From assembly GCF_011762195.1 (NCBI RefSeq), contig NZ_JAASQK010000003.1, positions 410,322 through 474,321 of the forward strand: a DNA stretch of 64,000 nt, in the 5' to 3' direction. Positions 1-8,733 of the stretch are shown in pieces. The position numbers and the translations under genes are program-made. The notes under the pieces are model-generated. The model was not told where the DNA came from. It made no database searches and worked only from the letters and a program-made list of their open reading frames with translations. Positions within the stretch are counted from its first letter, which is position 1. The number at the start of each line of letters is the position of its first letter. The stretch is from Sphingomonas oligoaromativorans (GTDB taxonomy: Bacteria > Pseudomonadota > Alphaproteobacteria > Sphingomonadales > Sphingomonadaceae).

Positions 1-265
1 TTTCCTTGACGGTCGCAACCGGCTGCGGGGCCGGCGCGGATCTGGTTTCGACCGGAGCCGCCTTGGCGCTCACAGGAGCGGGCCGGGGCGCCGGGGTCGG
101 CTTGGCGGCCACCGCCGGAGCGGCCTTCGGAGCCGGGCTCGCGACGGCCGGCCTGGCTGCGGGCGCAGGCCTGGGCGCCGCTGCGGACACGGTCTTCACC
201 GTCGCCTTCGCCGCGGGGGCCTGCTTCTTCGATGTCACGGTCGTCGACTTCGTGTTCTCGGCCAT
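1..265 (-). CDS. Phasin family protein, N-terminal part (runs off left edge)
   Basis: Only the first 88 codons are in the window. The protein starts MAENTKSTTVTSKKQ and continues as a long Ala/Pro/Lys-rich low-complexity tail, which is the usual N-terminal extension of sphingomonad phasins; the folded phasin domain would lie beyond the left edge. Phasins coat intracellular polyhydroxyalkanoate granules. The call depends on this composition plus the PHA synthase gene 143 bases upstream on the same strand. Another Ala/Pro-rich protein, such as a histone-like or TonB-like protein, cannot be excluded. The start is the ATG at 265-263. Confidence 0.6.
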   Translation of the reverse strand, partial: MAENTKSTTVTSKKQAPAAKATVKTVSAAAPRPAPAARPAVASPAPKAAPAVAAKPTPAPRPAPVSAKAAPVETRSAPAPQPVATVKE

Positions 266-297
266 GCCCTGCTCCAAGGCTGATCCATTACACTTAT

Positions 298-355
298 GTT
301 GCGATGCACAATATCCGATTCGCATCGGCTGCGCAAGGTTTTTGTGCAGTGCAAC
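298..355. promoter_or_regulatory. Inverted repeat upstream of the phasin gene
   Basis: The phaC-phasin gap (266-408) holds two 14-base arms in opposite orientation: GTTGCGATGCACAA at 298-311 and TTGTGCAGTGCAAC at 342-355. They match at 12 of 14 positions as an inverted repeat. PhaR-type regulators of phasin genes are known to bind TGC/GCA-rich repeats in this position, so this may be the phasin operator. That link is inference; the repeat is seen directly. No other feature was found in the gap. Confidence 0.45.
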
Positions 356-408
356 ATGGCCCCGTTATGGGGGTTTTGGTCGAACGGTCCGGGAAACGCG
401 ACGAACGG

Positions 409-2196
409 TTAGGGCTGCGTGACGTAGCGTCCGGGGGCGTCCTCGATCGCCTTGCGCTTGCCCTTGCCGGGGATGCGGGCGCTTTTGGCGGGCACGGTTT
501 CGCCGTCATGCGCCAGAATCCAGCCGCGCCAGTCCGGCCACCAGCTCCCCTTGGTCTCCCGCGCCTGCTGGGCGAAGTCGCTCAGGGACGCGGCGGCCTC
601 GTCGCTGGTCCAATACTGATATTTGCCGGCCGCCGGCGGATTGACCACGCCCGCGATATGGCCCGAGCCCGCCAGCACGAACCTCACCTCGCCGGCGAAA
701 TGCTCGGTGATCTTCCACACGCTTTCGGGCGGCGCGATATGATCCTCGCGGCCGGCCTGCACATAGGAGGGCGTCTTGACCTTGCCGATGTCGATCGGCG
801 TCTCCGCCACGCGGATGCCACCCGGCCGGACGAGCAGATTGTCGCGATAGAAGTCGCGCAGATAGGCCTGGTGCCAGGCGGCAGGCAGGTTGGTGGTGTC
901 GCCGTTCCAGTGGAGCAGGTCGAACGCCGGATAGTCCTCGCCGAGCAGATAGTTCTGGACGACATAGTTCCAGATCAGATCCCGCCCGCGCAGCAGGTTG
1001 AAGGTGACCGCCATGTAGCGGCCGTCCAGATAGCCCTTGTCGGCCGAGAGGTTGGCCAGCATGTCGAGCTGGGTGTCGTCGACGAACAGCGACAGGTCGC
1101 CCGCCGCGCTGAAATCCACCTGCGCCGTGAAGAAGGTGGCGGTGGCGACCCTGGCCGCCTCGCCGCGCGATTCGAGCAGCGCCAGCGTGGCGGCGAGCGT
1201 GGTGCCCGCCACGCAATAGCCGACGACATGCGCCGCCTCGACGCCGAGCAGCGCGCGCACCGTGTCGATCGCGTCGATCTGGGCGGCGACATAGTCGTCC
1301 AGCGTCACTCCCGCGAGGCTTTCGTCCGCCGACTTCCACGAGACCATGAAGACGCTCAGTCCCTGCTCCACCGCCCAGCGGACGAAGCTCTTCTTCGGGT
1401 TGAGATCGAGGATGTAGAAGCGGTTGATCCACGGCGGGAAGATGATGAGCGGGATCTTCGCGACGTCCGGCGTGGTCGGCGCATAATGGATGAGCTGATA
1501 GAGCGGCGTTTCGTGGATCACCTTGCCGGGCGTGGCCGCGATGTCCTTGCCGATCTGGAAGGCCGAGCGGTTGGAATGGGTGAGCTGCCCGCGTTCCATG
1601 TCGGCGAGCAGATGCTCCAGCCCCTTGAGCAGGCTCTCGCCGCGGGTCTCGGCGATCTTCTCCAGCGCCAGCGGGTTGGTCAGCGCGAAGTTGGAGGGGG
1701 AGAGCGCCTCGGTGAAGGCACGCGTCGCGAAGCGGAGCTGCTCGCGCTGCTTGTCGGAGAGCCCCTCCACCGCCTCGACCGAACGGAGCATATGGCCGGA
1801 GACGAGCTGGTAGGACTGGCGAATCAGGTCGAACAGCGGGTGGTCGCGCCATTGCGGGGCAGCGAAGCGGCGATCCTCGTCATGGCCGGCGGGGGCGGGC
1901 GTTGCCGGGTTCAGGAATCGCTGCCACAGCGACAGGCTGTCCTTCCAGAAATCGGCCTGCGCATCGATCAGCGCGTCGGTGTCGAAGCCGAAATGCATCG
2001 GGCCGGTGCCGGCCATCAGGCGGGAGAGATCGGGCATCGCCGGCATCGCGGGCTGGATCGCCTTGCGGGCGCCATATTCGAGCAAAAGCTGCTGCGCGCG
2101 GCCGATCACGCCTGTCCAGTGCTGGAGTTCGTCGAGCGTCGGCGCGAAGCCGGGCGCGCCTGGGGTGTCCGATGTTGCATGGTCCTTGCCCGCCAC
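409..2196 (-). CDS. phaC: Class I poly(3-hydroxyalkanoate) synthase
   Basis: Polymerises (R)-3-hydroxyacyl-CoA into PHA at the granule surface. The 595-residue length fits class I synthases. The N-terminal PhaC domain carries the HWTGVIGRAQQLL segment. The alpha/beta-hydrolase core has the synthase box GYCVAG with the nucleophilic Cys at about residue 328, where lipases have Ser. GREDHIAPP supplies the Asp/His region and GSGHIAGVVNPP the catalytic His. The GTG start at 2196 is preceded by GGGAG at good spacing; the reading frame is open back to 2265, but no ribosome binding site supports the longer form. The phasin gene lies downstream on the same strand. Confidence 0.95.
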   Translation of the reverse strand: MAGKDHATSDTPGAPGFAPTLDELQHWTGVIGRAQQLLLEYGARKAIQPAMPAMPDLSRLMAGTGPMHFGFDTDALIDAQADFWKDSLSLWQRFLNPATPAPAGHDEDRRFAAPQWRDHPLFDLIRQSYQLVSGHMLRSVEAVEGLSDKQREQLRFATRAFTEALSPSNFALTNPLALEKIAETRGESLLKGLEHLLADMERGQLTHSNRSAFQIGKDIAATPGKVIHETPLYQLIHYAPTTPDVAKIPLIIFPPWINRFYILDLNPKKSFVRWAVEQGLSVFMVSWKSADESLAGVTLDDYVAAQIDAIDTVRALLGVEAAHVVGYCVAGTTLAATLALLESRGEAARVATATFFTAQVDFSAAGDLSLFVDDTQLDMLANLSADKGYLDGRYMAVTFNLLRGRDLIWNYVVQNYLLGEDYPAFDLLHWNGDTTNLPAAWHQAYLRDFYRDNLLVRPGGIRVAETPIDIGKVKTPSYVQAGREDHIAPPESVWKITEHFAGEVRFVLAGSGHIAGVVNPPAAGKYQYWTSDEAAASLSDFAQQARETKGSWWPDWRGWILAHDGETVPAKSARIPGKGKRKAIEDAPGRYVTQP

Positions 2197-2291
2197 CTGA
2201 GTCTCCCGTTGAAACGCGCCTGTGACCGCGCGCCCTCTCACGCTATAACGCGCGGGTCGCGTCAATGGCGACCCATTCGAAAGGTCTACGA

Positions 2292-3515
2292 ATGTCCGAA
2301 GATTTCTACCGTATCCGTCGTCTGCCCCCGTACGTGTTCGCCGAAGTGAACGCGATGAAGGCGGCGGCGCGCGCGGCAGGCGAGGACATCATCGATCTCG
2401 GCATGGGCAACCCCGACGGCGCTCCGGCCCCGCATGTGATCGAGAAGCTGGCCGAGGTCGCCCGCGATCCGGCGGCGCATGGCTATTCGGCGTCGAAGGG
2501 CATCAAGGGGCTGCGCAAGGCGCAGGCCGGCTATTATCAGCGCCGCTTCGGGGTCGATCTCGATCCCGAGAACGAGGTGGTGGTGACGCTGGGCTCCAAG
2601 GAGGGCCTCGCCAACCTCGCGCAGGCGATCACTGCGCCCGGCGACGTGGTGCTGGCGCCCAACCCGAGCTACCCGATCCACACCTTCGGCTTCATCATCG
2701 CGGGCGCGGCGATCCGCTCGATCCCGGCGGCGCCGGGGCCGGACTTCTTCCGCCGGCTGGAGCACGCCGTCGCCTACACCGTGCCCAAGCCCAAGGTGCT
2801 GGTGATCGGCTATCCGTCCAACCCGACCGCCTATGTCGCCGATCTCGAATTCTACACCAAGGTGGTGGAGTTCGCGAAGGAGCATGGCCTCTGGGTGCTC
2901 TCCGATCTGGCCTATGCCGAGATCTATTTCGGCGACACGCCGACGCCCTCCATCCTCCAGGTGCCGGGCGCGAAGGACGTGGCGATCGAGTTCACCTCGA
3001 TGTCCAAGACCTATTCGATGGCGGGTTGGCGCATCGGCTTCGCGGTCGGCAACCGGCAGCTCATCGGCGCGCTCACCCGCGTGAAGTCCTATCTGGATTA
3101 TGGCGCCTTCACGCCGATCCAGGCGGCGGCGGTGGCGGCCCTGAACGGCCCGCAGGACATCGTCGAGCAGAACCGCCAGCTCTACAAGCGCCGCCGCGAC
3201 GTGCTGGTGGAGAGTTTCGGCCGCGCCGGCTGGGAGATTCCGCCGCCGGAAGCCTCGATGTTCGCCTGGGCGCCGATCCCGCCCGCGCTCCAGCATCTCG
3301 GCGCGATGGAGTTCTCCAAGCAGCTCCTGACCCACGCGCAGGTCGCGGTGGCGCCGGGCGTCGGCTTCGGCGAGGAGGGTGAGGGCTTCGTCCGCATCGC
3401 GCTCGTCGAGAACGAGCATCGCATCCGGCAGGCGGCGCGCAACATCAAGCGCTATCTCCAGTCGATGGGGATCAACACGCCGGGATCGTCCGAACCGACG
3501 CGCAAGGCGGGCTGA
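2292..3515 (+). CDS. alaC: PLP-dependent class I aminotransferase, AlaC type (alanine transaminase)
   Basis: A 407-residue fold-type I aminotransferase. It resembles E. coli AlaC along its length: RLPPYVF near the start, DLGMGNPDGA, the NPSYPIH loop, GYPSNPT, and SMSKTYSMAGWRIGF with the PLP Schiff-base Lys at residue 239. AlaC makes alanine from pyruvate and glutamate. Database pipelines often label this group LL-diaminopimelate aminotransferase, which is the main alternative. Start at 2292 is chosen because AAAGG lies 7 bases upstream; an in-frame ATG at 2265 lacks a ribosome binding site. It is divergent from phaC and two genes upstream of homoserine dehydrogenase, so an amino-acid role is reasonable. 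Confidence 0.88.
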   Translation: MSEDFYRIRRLPPYVFAEVNAMKAAARAAGEDIIDLGMGNPDGAPAPHVIEKLAEVARDPAAHGYSASKGIKGLRKAQAGYYQRRFGVDLDPENEVVVTLGSKEGLANLAQAITAPGDVVLAPNPSYPIHTFGFIIAGAAIRSIPAAPGPDFFRRLEHAVAYTVPKPKVLVIGYPSNPTAYVADLEFYTKVVEFAKEHGLWVLSDLAYAEIYFGDTPTPSILQVPGAKDVAIEFTSMSKTYSMAGWRIGFAVGNRQLIGALTRVKSYLDYGAFTPIQAAAVAALNGPQDIVEQNRQLYKRRRDVLVESFGRAGWEIPPPEASMFAWAPIPPALQHLGAMEFSKQLLTHAQVAVAPGVGFGEEGEGFVRIALVENEHRIRQAARNIKRYLQSMGINTPGSSEPTRKAG

Positions 3516-3641
3516 AACCTGTCTGGCGCCTGACGGAGCCGTTCAGCGCCGCTCCATCCGGGGCGGCGCATAAATCGAACCGGCTGCGCAACCATTCGTC
3601 GCGCAGTCGGTTGAGGGGCAAGCAAGGTGAGGAGTGGAGCG

Positions 3642-4028
3642 ATGAAGAAGCTGATTTTCGGTGCGGTTGCGGCGACCCTGATGGCGGCTCCGATGGCGCT
3701 GCCGGCGCCGGCGCTCGCGCAGGGCTGGCAGCACAATGATCGCAACTGGCAGGGTGACCGGCACGACTGGGATCCCTCGAGGAGCTATCATAACGACCGC
3801 CGCTACAGGGAGCGCCGCCTGGGCCGGAACGACCAGGTCTATCGCGGCCATGACGGGCGCTATTACTGCAAGCGCAACGACGGCACGACCGGCCTCGTGA
3901 TCGGCGCGATCGGCGGCGGCGTGCTCGGTAACGTCGTCGGCGGCGGCACGCTCGGCACGCTGCTGGGCGCGGGCGGCGGCGCGCTGCTCGGTCGCTCGAT
4001 CGATCGCGGCAAGGTGCGCTGCCGCTGA
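3642..4028 (+). CDS. Exported glycine-zipper 2TM domain protein
   Basis: A 128-residue protein with a signal peptide (MKKLIFGAVAATLMAAP, cleavage probably after ALA-Q near residue 27), an Arg/Tyr/Asp-rich hydrophilic middle, and a C-terminal glycine zipper from about residue 85 (GLVIGAIGGGVLG, then GTLLGAGGGALLG). Such zippers sit in the outer membrane or periplasmic face in SlyB/Rick_17kDa-type proteins. No lipobox Cys is seen at the cleavage site, so this is not obviously a lipoprotein. GGAGTGGAG precedes the ATG. A GTG five codons earlier is possible but less well placed. Exact role unknown. Confidence 0.85.
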   Translation: MKKLIFGAVAATLMAAPMALPAPALAQGWQHNDRNWQGDRHDWDPSRSYHNDRRYRERRLGRNDQVYRGHDGRYYCKRNDGTTGLVIGAIGGGVLGNVVGGGTLGTLLGAGGGALLGRSIDRGKVRCR

Positions 4029-4065
4029 TATAAAGGATTTCTGAGCCGTCTGACGGCTTGCCCTT

Positions 4066-4113
4066 ACCCTCCCGACGTGCCAGCGGAAAAGCCGGTATCT
4101 CGGGAGGGTTTTT
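4066..4113 (+). promoter_or_regulatory. Terminator-like hairpin that sequesters the hom ribosome binding site
   Basis: ACCCTCCCGA (4066-4075) pairs perfectly with TCGGGAGGGT (4100-4109), a 10-bp stem closed by a 24-base loop and followed by TTTTT (4109-4113). The 3' arm is the Shine-Dalgarno GGGAGGG of hom, whose ATG is at 4115. A smaller hairpin (AGCCG/CGGCT, 4044-4058) lies just upstream. The element has the form of an intrinsic terminator and could end the upstream transcript, or act as an attenuator or translation gate for hom. No riboswitch consensus I know fits. Confidence 0.6.
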
Positions 4114-4114
4114 A

Positions 4115-5422
4115 ATGTCGAAGGCATTGCGCGTCGCTCTGGCTGGGCTTGGCACCGTGGGTGCGGGCGTCATCAAGCTGATCGATGCCAATCGCGAGAT
4201 CATCGAGCGCCGTGCCGGGCGGCCGATCGAGATCACCGCCGTTTCCGCCCGCGACCGGACCCGCGACCGCGGCGTGGACCTCGGCCGTTTCGCCTGGGTG
4301 GACGATTCCGCGGCCCTCGCCGAGCGGGATGACGTCGACGTGGTGGTGGAGCTGATCGGCGGGGCGGACGGCCCGGCGCTGACGCTCGCGCGCCGCACCA
4401 TCGCCGCCGGCCGCCATTTCGTCACCGCCAACAAGGCGATGATCGCGCATCACGGCCTCGGCCTTGCCGGAGACGCCGAGGCAAAAAGCGTCGCCTTCAA
4501 ATATGAGGCGGCGGTGGCGGGCGGCATCCCGGTCATCAAGGGGCTGCGCGAGGGCGCGGCGGCCAATGCGATCGGCCGCGTCTATGGCATCCTCAACGGC
4601 ACCTGCAATTATATCCTCACCACCATGGAGGATGAGGGCCGCGATTTCGCCGAGGTGCTCGCCGAGGCGCAGCGGCTGGGCTATGCCGAGGCCGATCCGA
4701 GCTTCGACATCGACGGCGTCGATGCCGCGCACAAGCTCTCGATCCTCGCCAGCCTCGCTTTCGGCACCAGGATCGATTTCGGCTCGGCCGCCATCTCCGG
4801 CATCCGCCACGTCATCGCCGCCGACATCGCGCAGGCGCAGGCGCTGGGCTATCGCGTCCGCCTCGTCGGCGTGGCAGAGGCGCAGCCGGAGGGCAGCGCG
4901 ATCGCCGGCCTGTTCCAGCGCGTCCATCCCTGCCTCGTGCCCGCCTCGCATCCGCTGGCGCATGTCGCGGGCTCGCTCAACGCCGTGGTGGCGGAGGGCA
5001 ATTTCGTCGGCCGCCTGTTCTTCGAGGGGCGCGGCGCGGGCGAGGGGCCGACCGCCTCGGCCGTGGTCGCCGACCTCATCGACATCGCGCGCGGCGAATA
5101 TGGCCCGGCCTTCGCCATGCCGGTCGACAGCCTCGCCGAGATGGCCCCCGCGCCGACCGGCGAGCGCCGCGGCCGCGCCTATCTGCGCTTCTCGGTGGAG
5201 GATCGCCCCGGCGTGCTGGCCGAGATCGCGGCGGCGATGCGCGACGCGGGCGTCTCGATCGAAAGCCTGATCCAGCGCGGCACCACGCCCGATGGCGGCG
5301 TGCTGATCGCGATGGTGACGCATGAGGGGCCGGAACGCGCCGTCACCGATGCGCTCGCCCGGCTGGAGGGCTCGCCGAGCCTGATCGGCCAGCCGATGTG
5401 GATGCACATCCTCGACGTGTGA
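4115..5422 (+). CDS. hom: Homoserine dehydrogenase
   Basis: Reduces aspartate semialdehyde to homoserine with NAD(P)H, the branch point to threonine, methionine and isoleucine. The 435 residues show an N-terminal Rossmann motif (GLGTVGAG, residues about 10-17), the catalytic domain with ANKAMIAHH and ILNGTCNYI, the Lys-bearing AHKLSILA segment, and a C-terminal ACT domain from about residue 355 (VEDRPGVLAEIAAAM), where allosteric amino-acid feedback usually acts. Start at 4115 follows GGGAGGG by 6 bases. That site is buried in a terminator-like hairpin, so expression may be controlled at the leader. Confidence 0.96.
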   Translation: MSKALRVALAGLGTVGAGVIKLIDANREIIERRAGRPIEITAVSARDRTRDRGVDLGRFAWVDDSAALAERDDVDVVVELIGGADGPALTLARRTIAAGRHFVTANKAMIAHHGLGLAGDAEAKSVAFKYEAAVAGGIPVIKGLREGAAANAIGRVYGILNGTCNYILTTMEDEGRDFAEVLAEAQRLGYAEADPSFDIDGVDAAHKLSILASLAFGTRIDFGSAAISGIRHVIAADIAQAQALGYRVRLVGVAEAQPEGSAIAGLFQRVHPCLVPASHPLAHVAGSLNAVVAEGNFVGRLFFEGRGAGEGPTASAVVADLIDIARGEYGPAFAMPVDSLAEMAPAPTGERRGRAYLRFSVEDRPGVLAEIAAAMRDAGVSIESLIQRGTTPDGGVLIAMVTHEGPERAVTDALARLEGSPSLIGQPMWMHILDV

Positions 5423-5425
5423 GGG

Positions 5426-5818
5426 TCAGTCGATCGGGTCTTCCCCGGTGAAGATGCTCTTTAGAAGGCGAAAACCTTTGGAGATCGTCTGCATTTGCTT
5501 GCTGGGCGGGCCGGTGGGGCGCCCCGGATCGCCCGTCGGCGGCTCTCCGGGATGGCGGACCACCTCTCCATCCTCGGCCCGCGCCTCGGGGAAGGGCAGG
5601 CGCGGCGGCGGGCCGCGATGCCGGCCGCACACCACGATCTGGTCCGCCTTTCCCTCGGGGCACGCCGTCGCCGGCGGCGGCTCGGCGGTGGCGTCATGGA
5701 TCATCGCCCGATACCGCGCCATCGCCTGTTCCGCCGTCAGCTCCGGCGGCGGGCTTGCGGCAGGCGGTGCCTGGGATGCTGCGGCAGCGAAAAGTACCAA
5801 CGCTGCCATGCTCGACAT
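5426..5818 (-). CDS. Small secreted protein of unknown function (VVCG signature)
   Basis: A 130-residue protein with a hydrophobic signal peptide (ALVLFAAAASQA), a Pro-rich linker and one short conserved-looking patch with paired cysteines: ACPEGKADQIVVCGRHR at about residues 53-69. Small exported proteins with a C-P-x(n)-IVVCG patch followed by Pro/Arg-rich sequence recur in sphingomonads, but their function is not known to me. It is convergent with hom, the stop codons being 3 bases apart. GGAAGG lies about 9 bases before the ATG at 5818. Confidence 0.7.
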   Translation of the reverse strand: MSSMAALVLFAAAASQAPPAASPPPELTAEQAMARYRAMIHDATAEPPPATACPEGKADQIVVCGRHRGPPPRLPFPEARAEDGEVVRHPGEPPTGDPGRPTGPPSKQMQTISKGFRLLKSIFTGEDPID

Positions 5819-5872
5819 CGTAACACGCCTTCCCTAACGCTCGACGCAGTTTTCAGGGCCGCAGGAGGCATC

Positions 5873-6853
5873 ATGCCGAGCAACCACGTCGCCGCAAGTC
5901 ATGTTCTCGATCGCGTTCTTGTTCTCGAAATGGTGCGCGTCACCGAGGCGGCGGCGATCGCGGCGGCGAATCTGGTCGGGCGCGGCGACGAGAAGGCGGC
6001 CGACGCCGCCGCCGTCGAGGCGATGCGCCAGGCCTTCAACGAGCTGGAGTTCGACGGCACCGTCGTGATCGGCGAGGGCGAGCGCGACGAGGCGCCGATG
6101 CTTTATATCGGCGAGAAGGTCGGCACCGGGAACGGCCCCAGGATCGACATCGCGCTCGATCCGCTCGAAGGCACCACCATCACCGCCAAGGCCGGCCCGA
6201 ACGCGCTCGCCGTCCTCGCCATCGCCGAGGAAGGCTGCCTGCTGAACGCGCCCGACGTCTATATGGACAAGCTGGCGATCGGGCCGGGCTATGAGCGCGG
6301 GCTCGTCTCGCTCGATCGCACGCCGACCGAGAATGTCTGCGCCTTCGCCAAGGCCAAGGGCGTCGGCCCGCACGAGATCACCGTGATGGTGCTCGATCGC
6401 CCGCGCCACGAGAAGCTGATCGCGGAGCTGCGCGGCCTCGGCTGCGGCATCCACCTGATCCCCGATGGCGACGTGGCGGGCGTGATCGCGGTCACCAACC
6501 CGGACACGACGATCGACATGTATATGGGCTCGGGCGGCGCGCCGGAAGGCGTGCTGGCGGCGGCCGCTCTGTCGTGCGTCGGCGGGCAGTTCCAGGGCCG
6601 CCTGCTGTTCCGCAACGACGACGAGCGCGCGCGGGCCGCCAAGTGGGGCGTGACCGACCTCAACCGCATCTATGAGCTGGAGGATCTGGTGAAGGGCGAC
6701 GCGATCTTCGCCGCCACCGGTGTGACGGACGGCTCGCTGCTGGCCGGCGTCAAGCGCCGCAAGGACGGCGTGATGACCACGGACAGCGTGGTGATGCGCG
6801 CCTCCTCGCGCACGATCCGCTGGGTGAAGGGCGAGCATCACCGCCAGCGCTGA
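5873..6853 (+). CDS. glpX: Class II fructose-1,6-bisphosphatase
   Basis: Hydrolyses fructose-1,6-bisphosphate in gluconeogenesis. The 326-residue length is normal for GlpX. Metal and substrate motifs are all visible: GEGERDEAPML, the Li-sensitive phosphatase motif DPLEGT, YMGSGGAPEGVLAA, and a C-terminal TDSVVMRA segment. The ATG at 5873 has a strong GGAGG four bases upstream. In several alphaproteobacteria glpX follows hom and precedes recJ, as here, which supports all three calls. Confidence 0.96.
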   Translation: MPSNHVAASHVLDRVLVLEMVRVTEAAAIAAANLVGRGDEKAADAAAVEAMRQAFNELEFDGTVVIGEGERDEAPMLYIGEKVGTGNGPRIDIALDPLEGTTITAKAGPNALAVLAIAEEGCLLNAPDVYMDKLAIGPGYERGLVSLDRTPTENVCAFAKAKGVGPHEITVMVLDRPRHEKLIAELRGLGCGIHLIPDGDVAGVIAVTNPDTTIDMYMGSGGAPEGVLAAAALSCVGGQFQGRLLFRNDDERARAAKWGVTDLNRIYELEDLVKGDAIFAATGVTDGSLLAGVKRRKDGVMTTDSVVMRASSRTIRWVKGEHHRQR

Positions 6854-6860
6854 GCCGGAG

Positions 6861-6894
6861 GCCGGTCGGCGTTCCCAAGCGGGCGCCGATCGGC
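6861..6894. terminator. Hairpin after glpX
   Basis: GCCGGTCGGCG (6861-6871) pairs with CGCCGATCGGC (6884-6894), 11 bp with one G-T pair, and begins 7 bases after the glpX stop. There is no T tract, so it may protect the 3' end of the transcript rather than terminate it. recJ starts 13 bases further on. Confidence 0.4.
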
Positions 6895-6907
6895 TACCCC
6901 CGCGGGC

Positions 6908-8674
6908 ATGAGCGCGAGTGCCCCCTGCGGAGTGACCCATTCGATCCTCGGCCAGCCGTGGCGCTGGCGAGGCCTTGCCAATGACGACAGCGACACGGGC
7001 TTCCGCCCCGACGCGCTGGTGGACCAGCTCCTCCTCACGCGCGGCTGCCCGCGTGATGCGCTGGAATCGCATCGCAGCCCGACGATCCGGGGCTTCATGC
7101 CCGACCCGTCGATCTTCCGCGACATGGACCGCGCGGCCGACCGCCTCGCCGACGCGATCGAGCGGTCCGAGCCGGTCACCATCTTCGGCGACTATGACGT
7201 GGACGGGGCGACCTCGGCGGCGCTGCTCGTCCGCCTGCTGCGCGATCTCGGGTTGCGCGCGGGCATCTATATCCCGGACCGGCTGCTGGAGGGCTATGGC
7301 CCCTCCGCCGACGCGCTGGTCCGGCTGGCCGAGCAGGGCGCGAGCCTCGTCGTCACCGTCGATTGCGGCGCGCAGGCGTTCGAGGCGCTCCAGGCGGCCA
7401 GGGATGCCGGGCTCGACGTGATCGTGGTCGATCACCACAAATGCTCGACCGCGCTCCCGGTCGCCCATGCCCTCGTCAATCCCAACCGCCTCGACGAGGA
7501 GGAGGGCGCGGCGCACGGCCATCTCGCCGCCGTCGGCGTGGCGTTCCTGCTGGGCGCGGCGCTGATCCGAACGCTCCGCGCGCGCGGCTGGTTCGCGAGC
7601 CGGCCTGAGCCCAGGCTACTCGACCTGCTCGATATCGTCGCGCTGGGTACGGTGGCGGACGTTGCGCAGCTCAAGGGCCTCAATCGCGCCTTCGTGACGC
7701 AGGGGCTGAAGGTGATGGCCGGTCGCCGCAACATCGGCCTCGCCGCGCTGCTCGAAGCCTCGCGGCTCACCCGCGACCCGACCTGCACCGATCTCGGCTT
7801 CGCGCTCGGCCCGCGCATCAACGCCGGCGGGCGGGTCGGTCGCGCCGATCTCGGCGTGCGGCTGCTCACCACCGAGGACGAGGCGGAGGCCCGCGCGATC
7901 GCCGCCGAACTCGACCAGCTCAACGAGGAGCGCCGCGCCATCGAGCAGGCGGTGCGCGACGAGGCGGAGGCGTTGCTCGCCGCACAGGGCAATCGCTCGG
8001 TGGTGCTGATCTCGGGCGCGGGCTGGCATCCGGGCGTGATCGGCATCGTCGCCAGCCGGATCAAGGAGCGCGCCCAGCGCCCGGCGATCATCGTCGCGGT
8101 GGACGAAGGCATCGGCAAGGGCTCGGGCCGTTCGGTGACGGGGGTGGACCTCGGCGCGGCGGTGATGGCGGCGAAGGACGCGGGCCTGCTGGTCGCAGGC
8201 GGCGGTCATGCGATGGCGGCGGGCCTGACGGTGGACGCGGAACGTCTCGATGCGCTGGCGGATTTCCTCGACGAGCGCCTCGCCGCCGACGTCGCGGCGG
8301 CGTCCGAGGCGCGGGCGTTGCTGGTGGATGCGGTGGTCGGGCCGGGCGGCGTCACGCCGGAACTGGTCGAGGCGCTGGAGGCGGGTGGCCCCTACGGCGC
8401 CGGCTGGCCGAGCCCGCGCGTTGCGGCCGGGCGGGTCCGCGTGGTGAAGGCGGACATCGTCGGCAAGAACCATGTCCGCGCGATCGTGGCGGGTGAGGAC
8501 GGCCGGCCGATCAAGGCGATGGCCTTCGGTCAGGCCGACACGCCGCTGGGCGCGGCGTTGTTGGGGGCGGGGCCTGGGCGCCGGCTGTGGCTCGCCGGGC
8601 GGGCGAAGATCGACGACTGGGGCCAGCGCCGCGCGGCGGAATTGCACATCGACGACGCGGCATGGGCGGATTGA
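6908..8674 (+). CDS. recJ: Single-stranded-DNA-specific 5'-3' exonuclease RecJ
   Basis: RecJ degrades 5' single-strand ends in RecF-pathway recombination, mismatch repair and base excision repair. The 588-residue protein has the DHH-family motifs in order: FGDYDVDGATSAALL (motif I), TVDCG (motif II), VVDHHK at about residues 173-178 (motif III), and NPNR. These are followed by DIVALGTVADVA and the DHHA1 motif VAGGGHAMAAGL, then an OB-like C-terminal domain. The ATG at 6908 follows a GC-rich spacer with no strong ribosome binding site, so the first residues are less certain. Confidence 0.95.
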   Translation: MSASAPCGVTHSILGQPWRWRGLANDDSDTGFRPDALVDQLLLTRGCPRDALESHRSPTIRGFMPDPSIFRDMDRAADRLADAIERSEPVTIFGDYDVDGATSAALLVRLLRDLGLRAGIYIPDRLLEGYGPSADALVRLAEQGASLVVTVDCGAQAFEALQAARDAGLDVIVVDHHKCSTALPVAHALVNPNRLDEEEGAAHGHLAAVGVAFLLGAALIRTLRARGWFASRPEPRLLDLLDIVALGTVADVAQLKGLNRAFVTQGLKVMAGRRNIGLAALLEASRLTRDPTCTDLGFALGPRINAGGRVGRADLGVRLLTTEDEAEARAIAAELDQLNEERRAIEQAVRDEAEALLAAQGNRSVVLISGAGWHPGVIGIVASRIKERAQRPAIIVAVDEGIGKGSGRSVTGVDLGAAVMAAKDAGLLVAGGGHAMAAGLTVDAERLDALADFLDERLAADVAAASEARALLVDAVVGPGGVTPELVEALEAGGPYGAGWPSPRVAAGRVRVVKADIVGKNHVRAIVAGEDGRPIKAMAFGQADTPLGAALLGAGPGRRLWLAGRAKIDDWGQRRAAELHIDDAAWAD

Positions 8675-8733
8675 TGCGCAAGCGTGCTTGACCCGGCGGC
8701 ACGCCTGCCCTAAGCGCCCCTCCACAGCCGGAC

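Noticed and set aside
232..2349. 705-residue plus-strand frame opposite phaC
   Set aside because: It is the antisense shadow of phaC and the phasin gene: Arg/Gly/Ala-rich, no domain, no ribosome binding site. High GC opens such frames throughout the window.
4029..4114. SAM-II-type riboswitch before hom
   Set aside because: Considered because of the pathway, but the pseudoknot core sequence of SAM-II is not present; only the terminator-like hairpin is supported.
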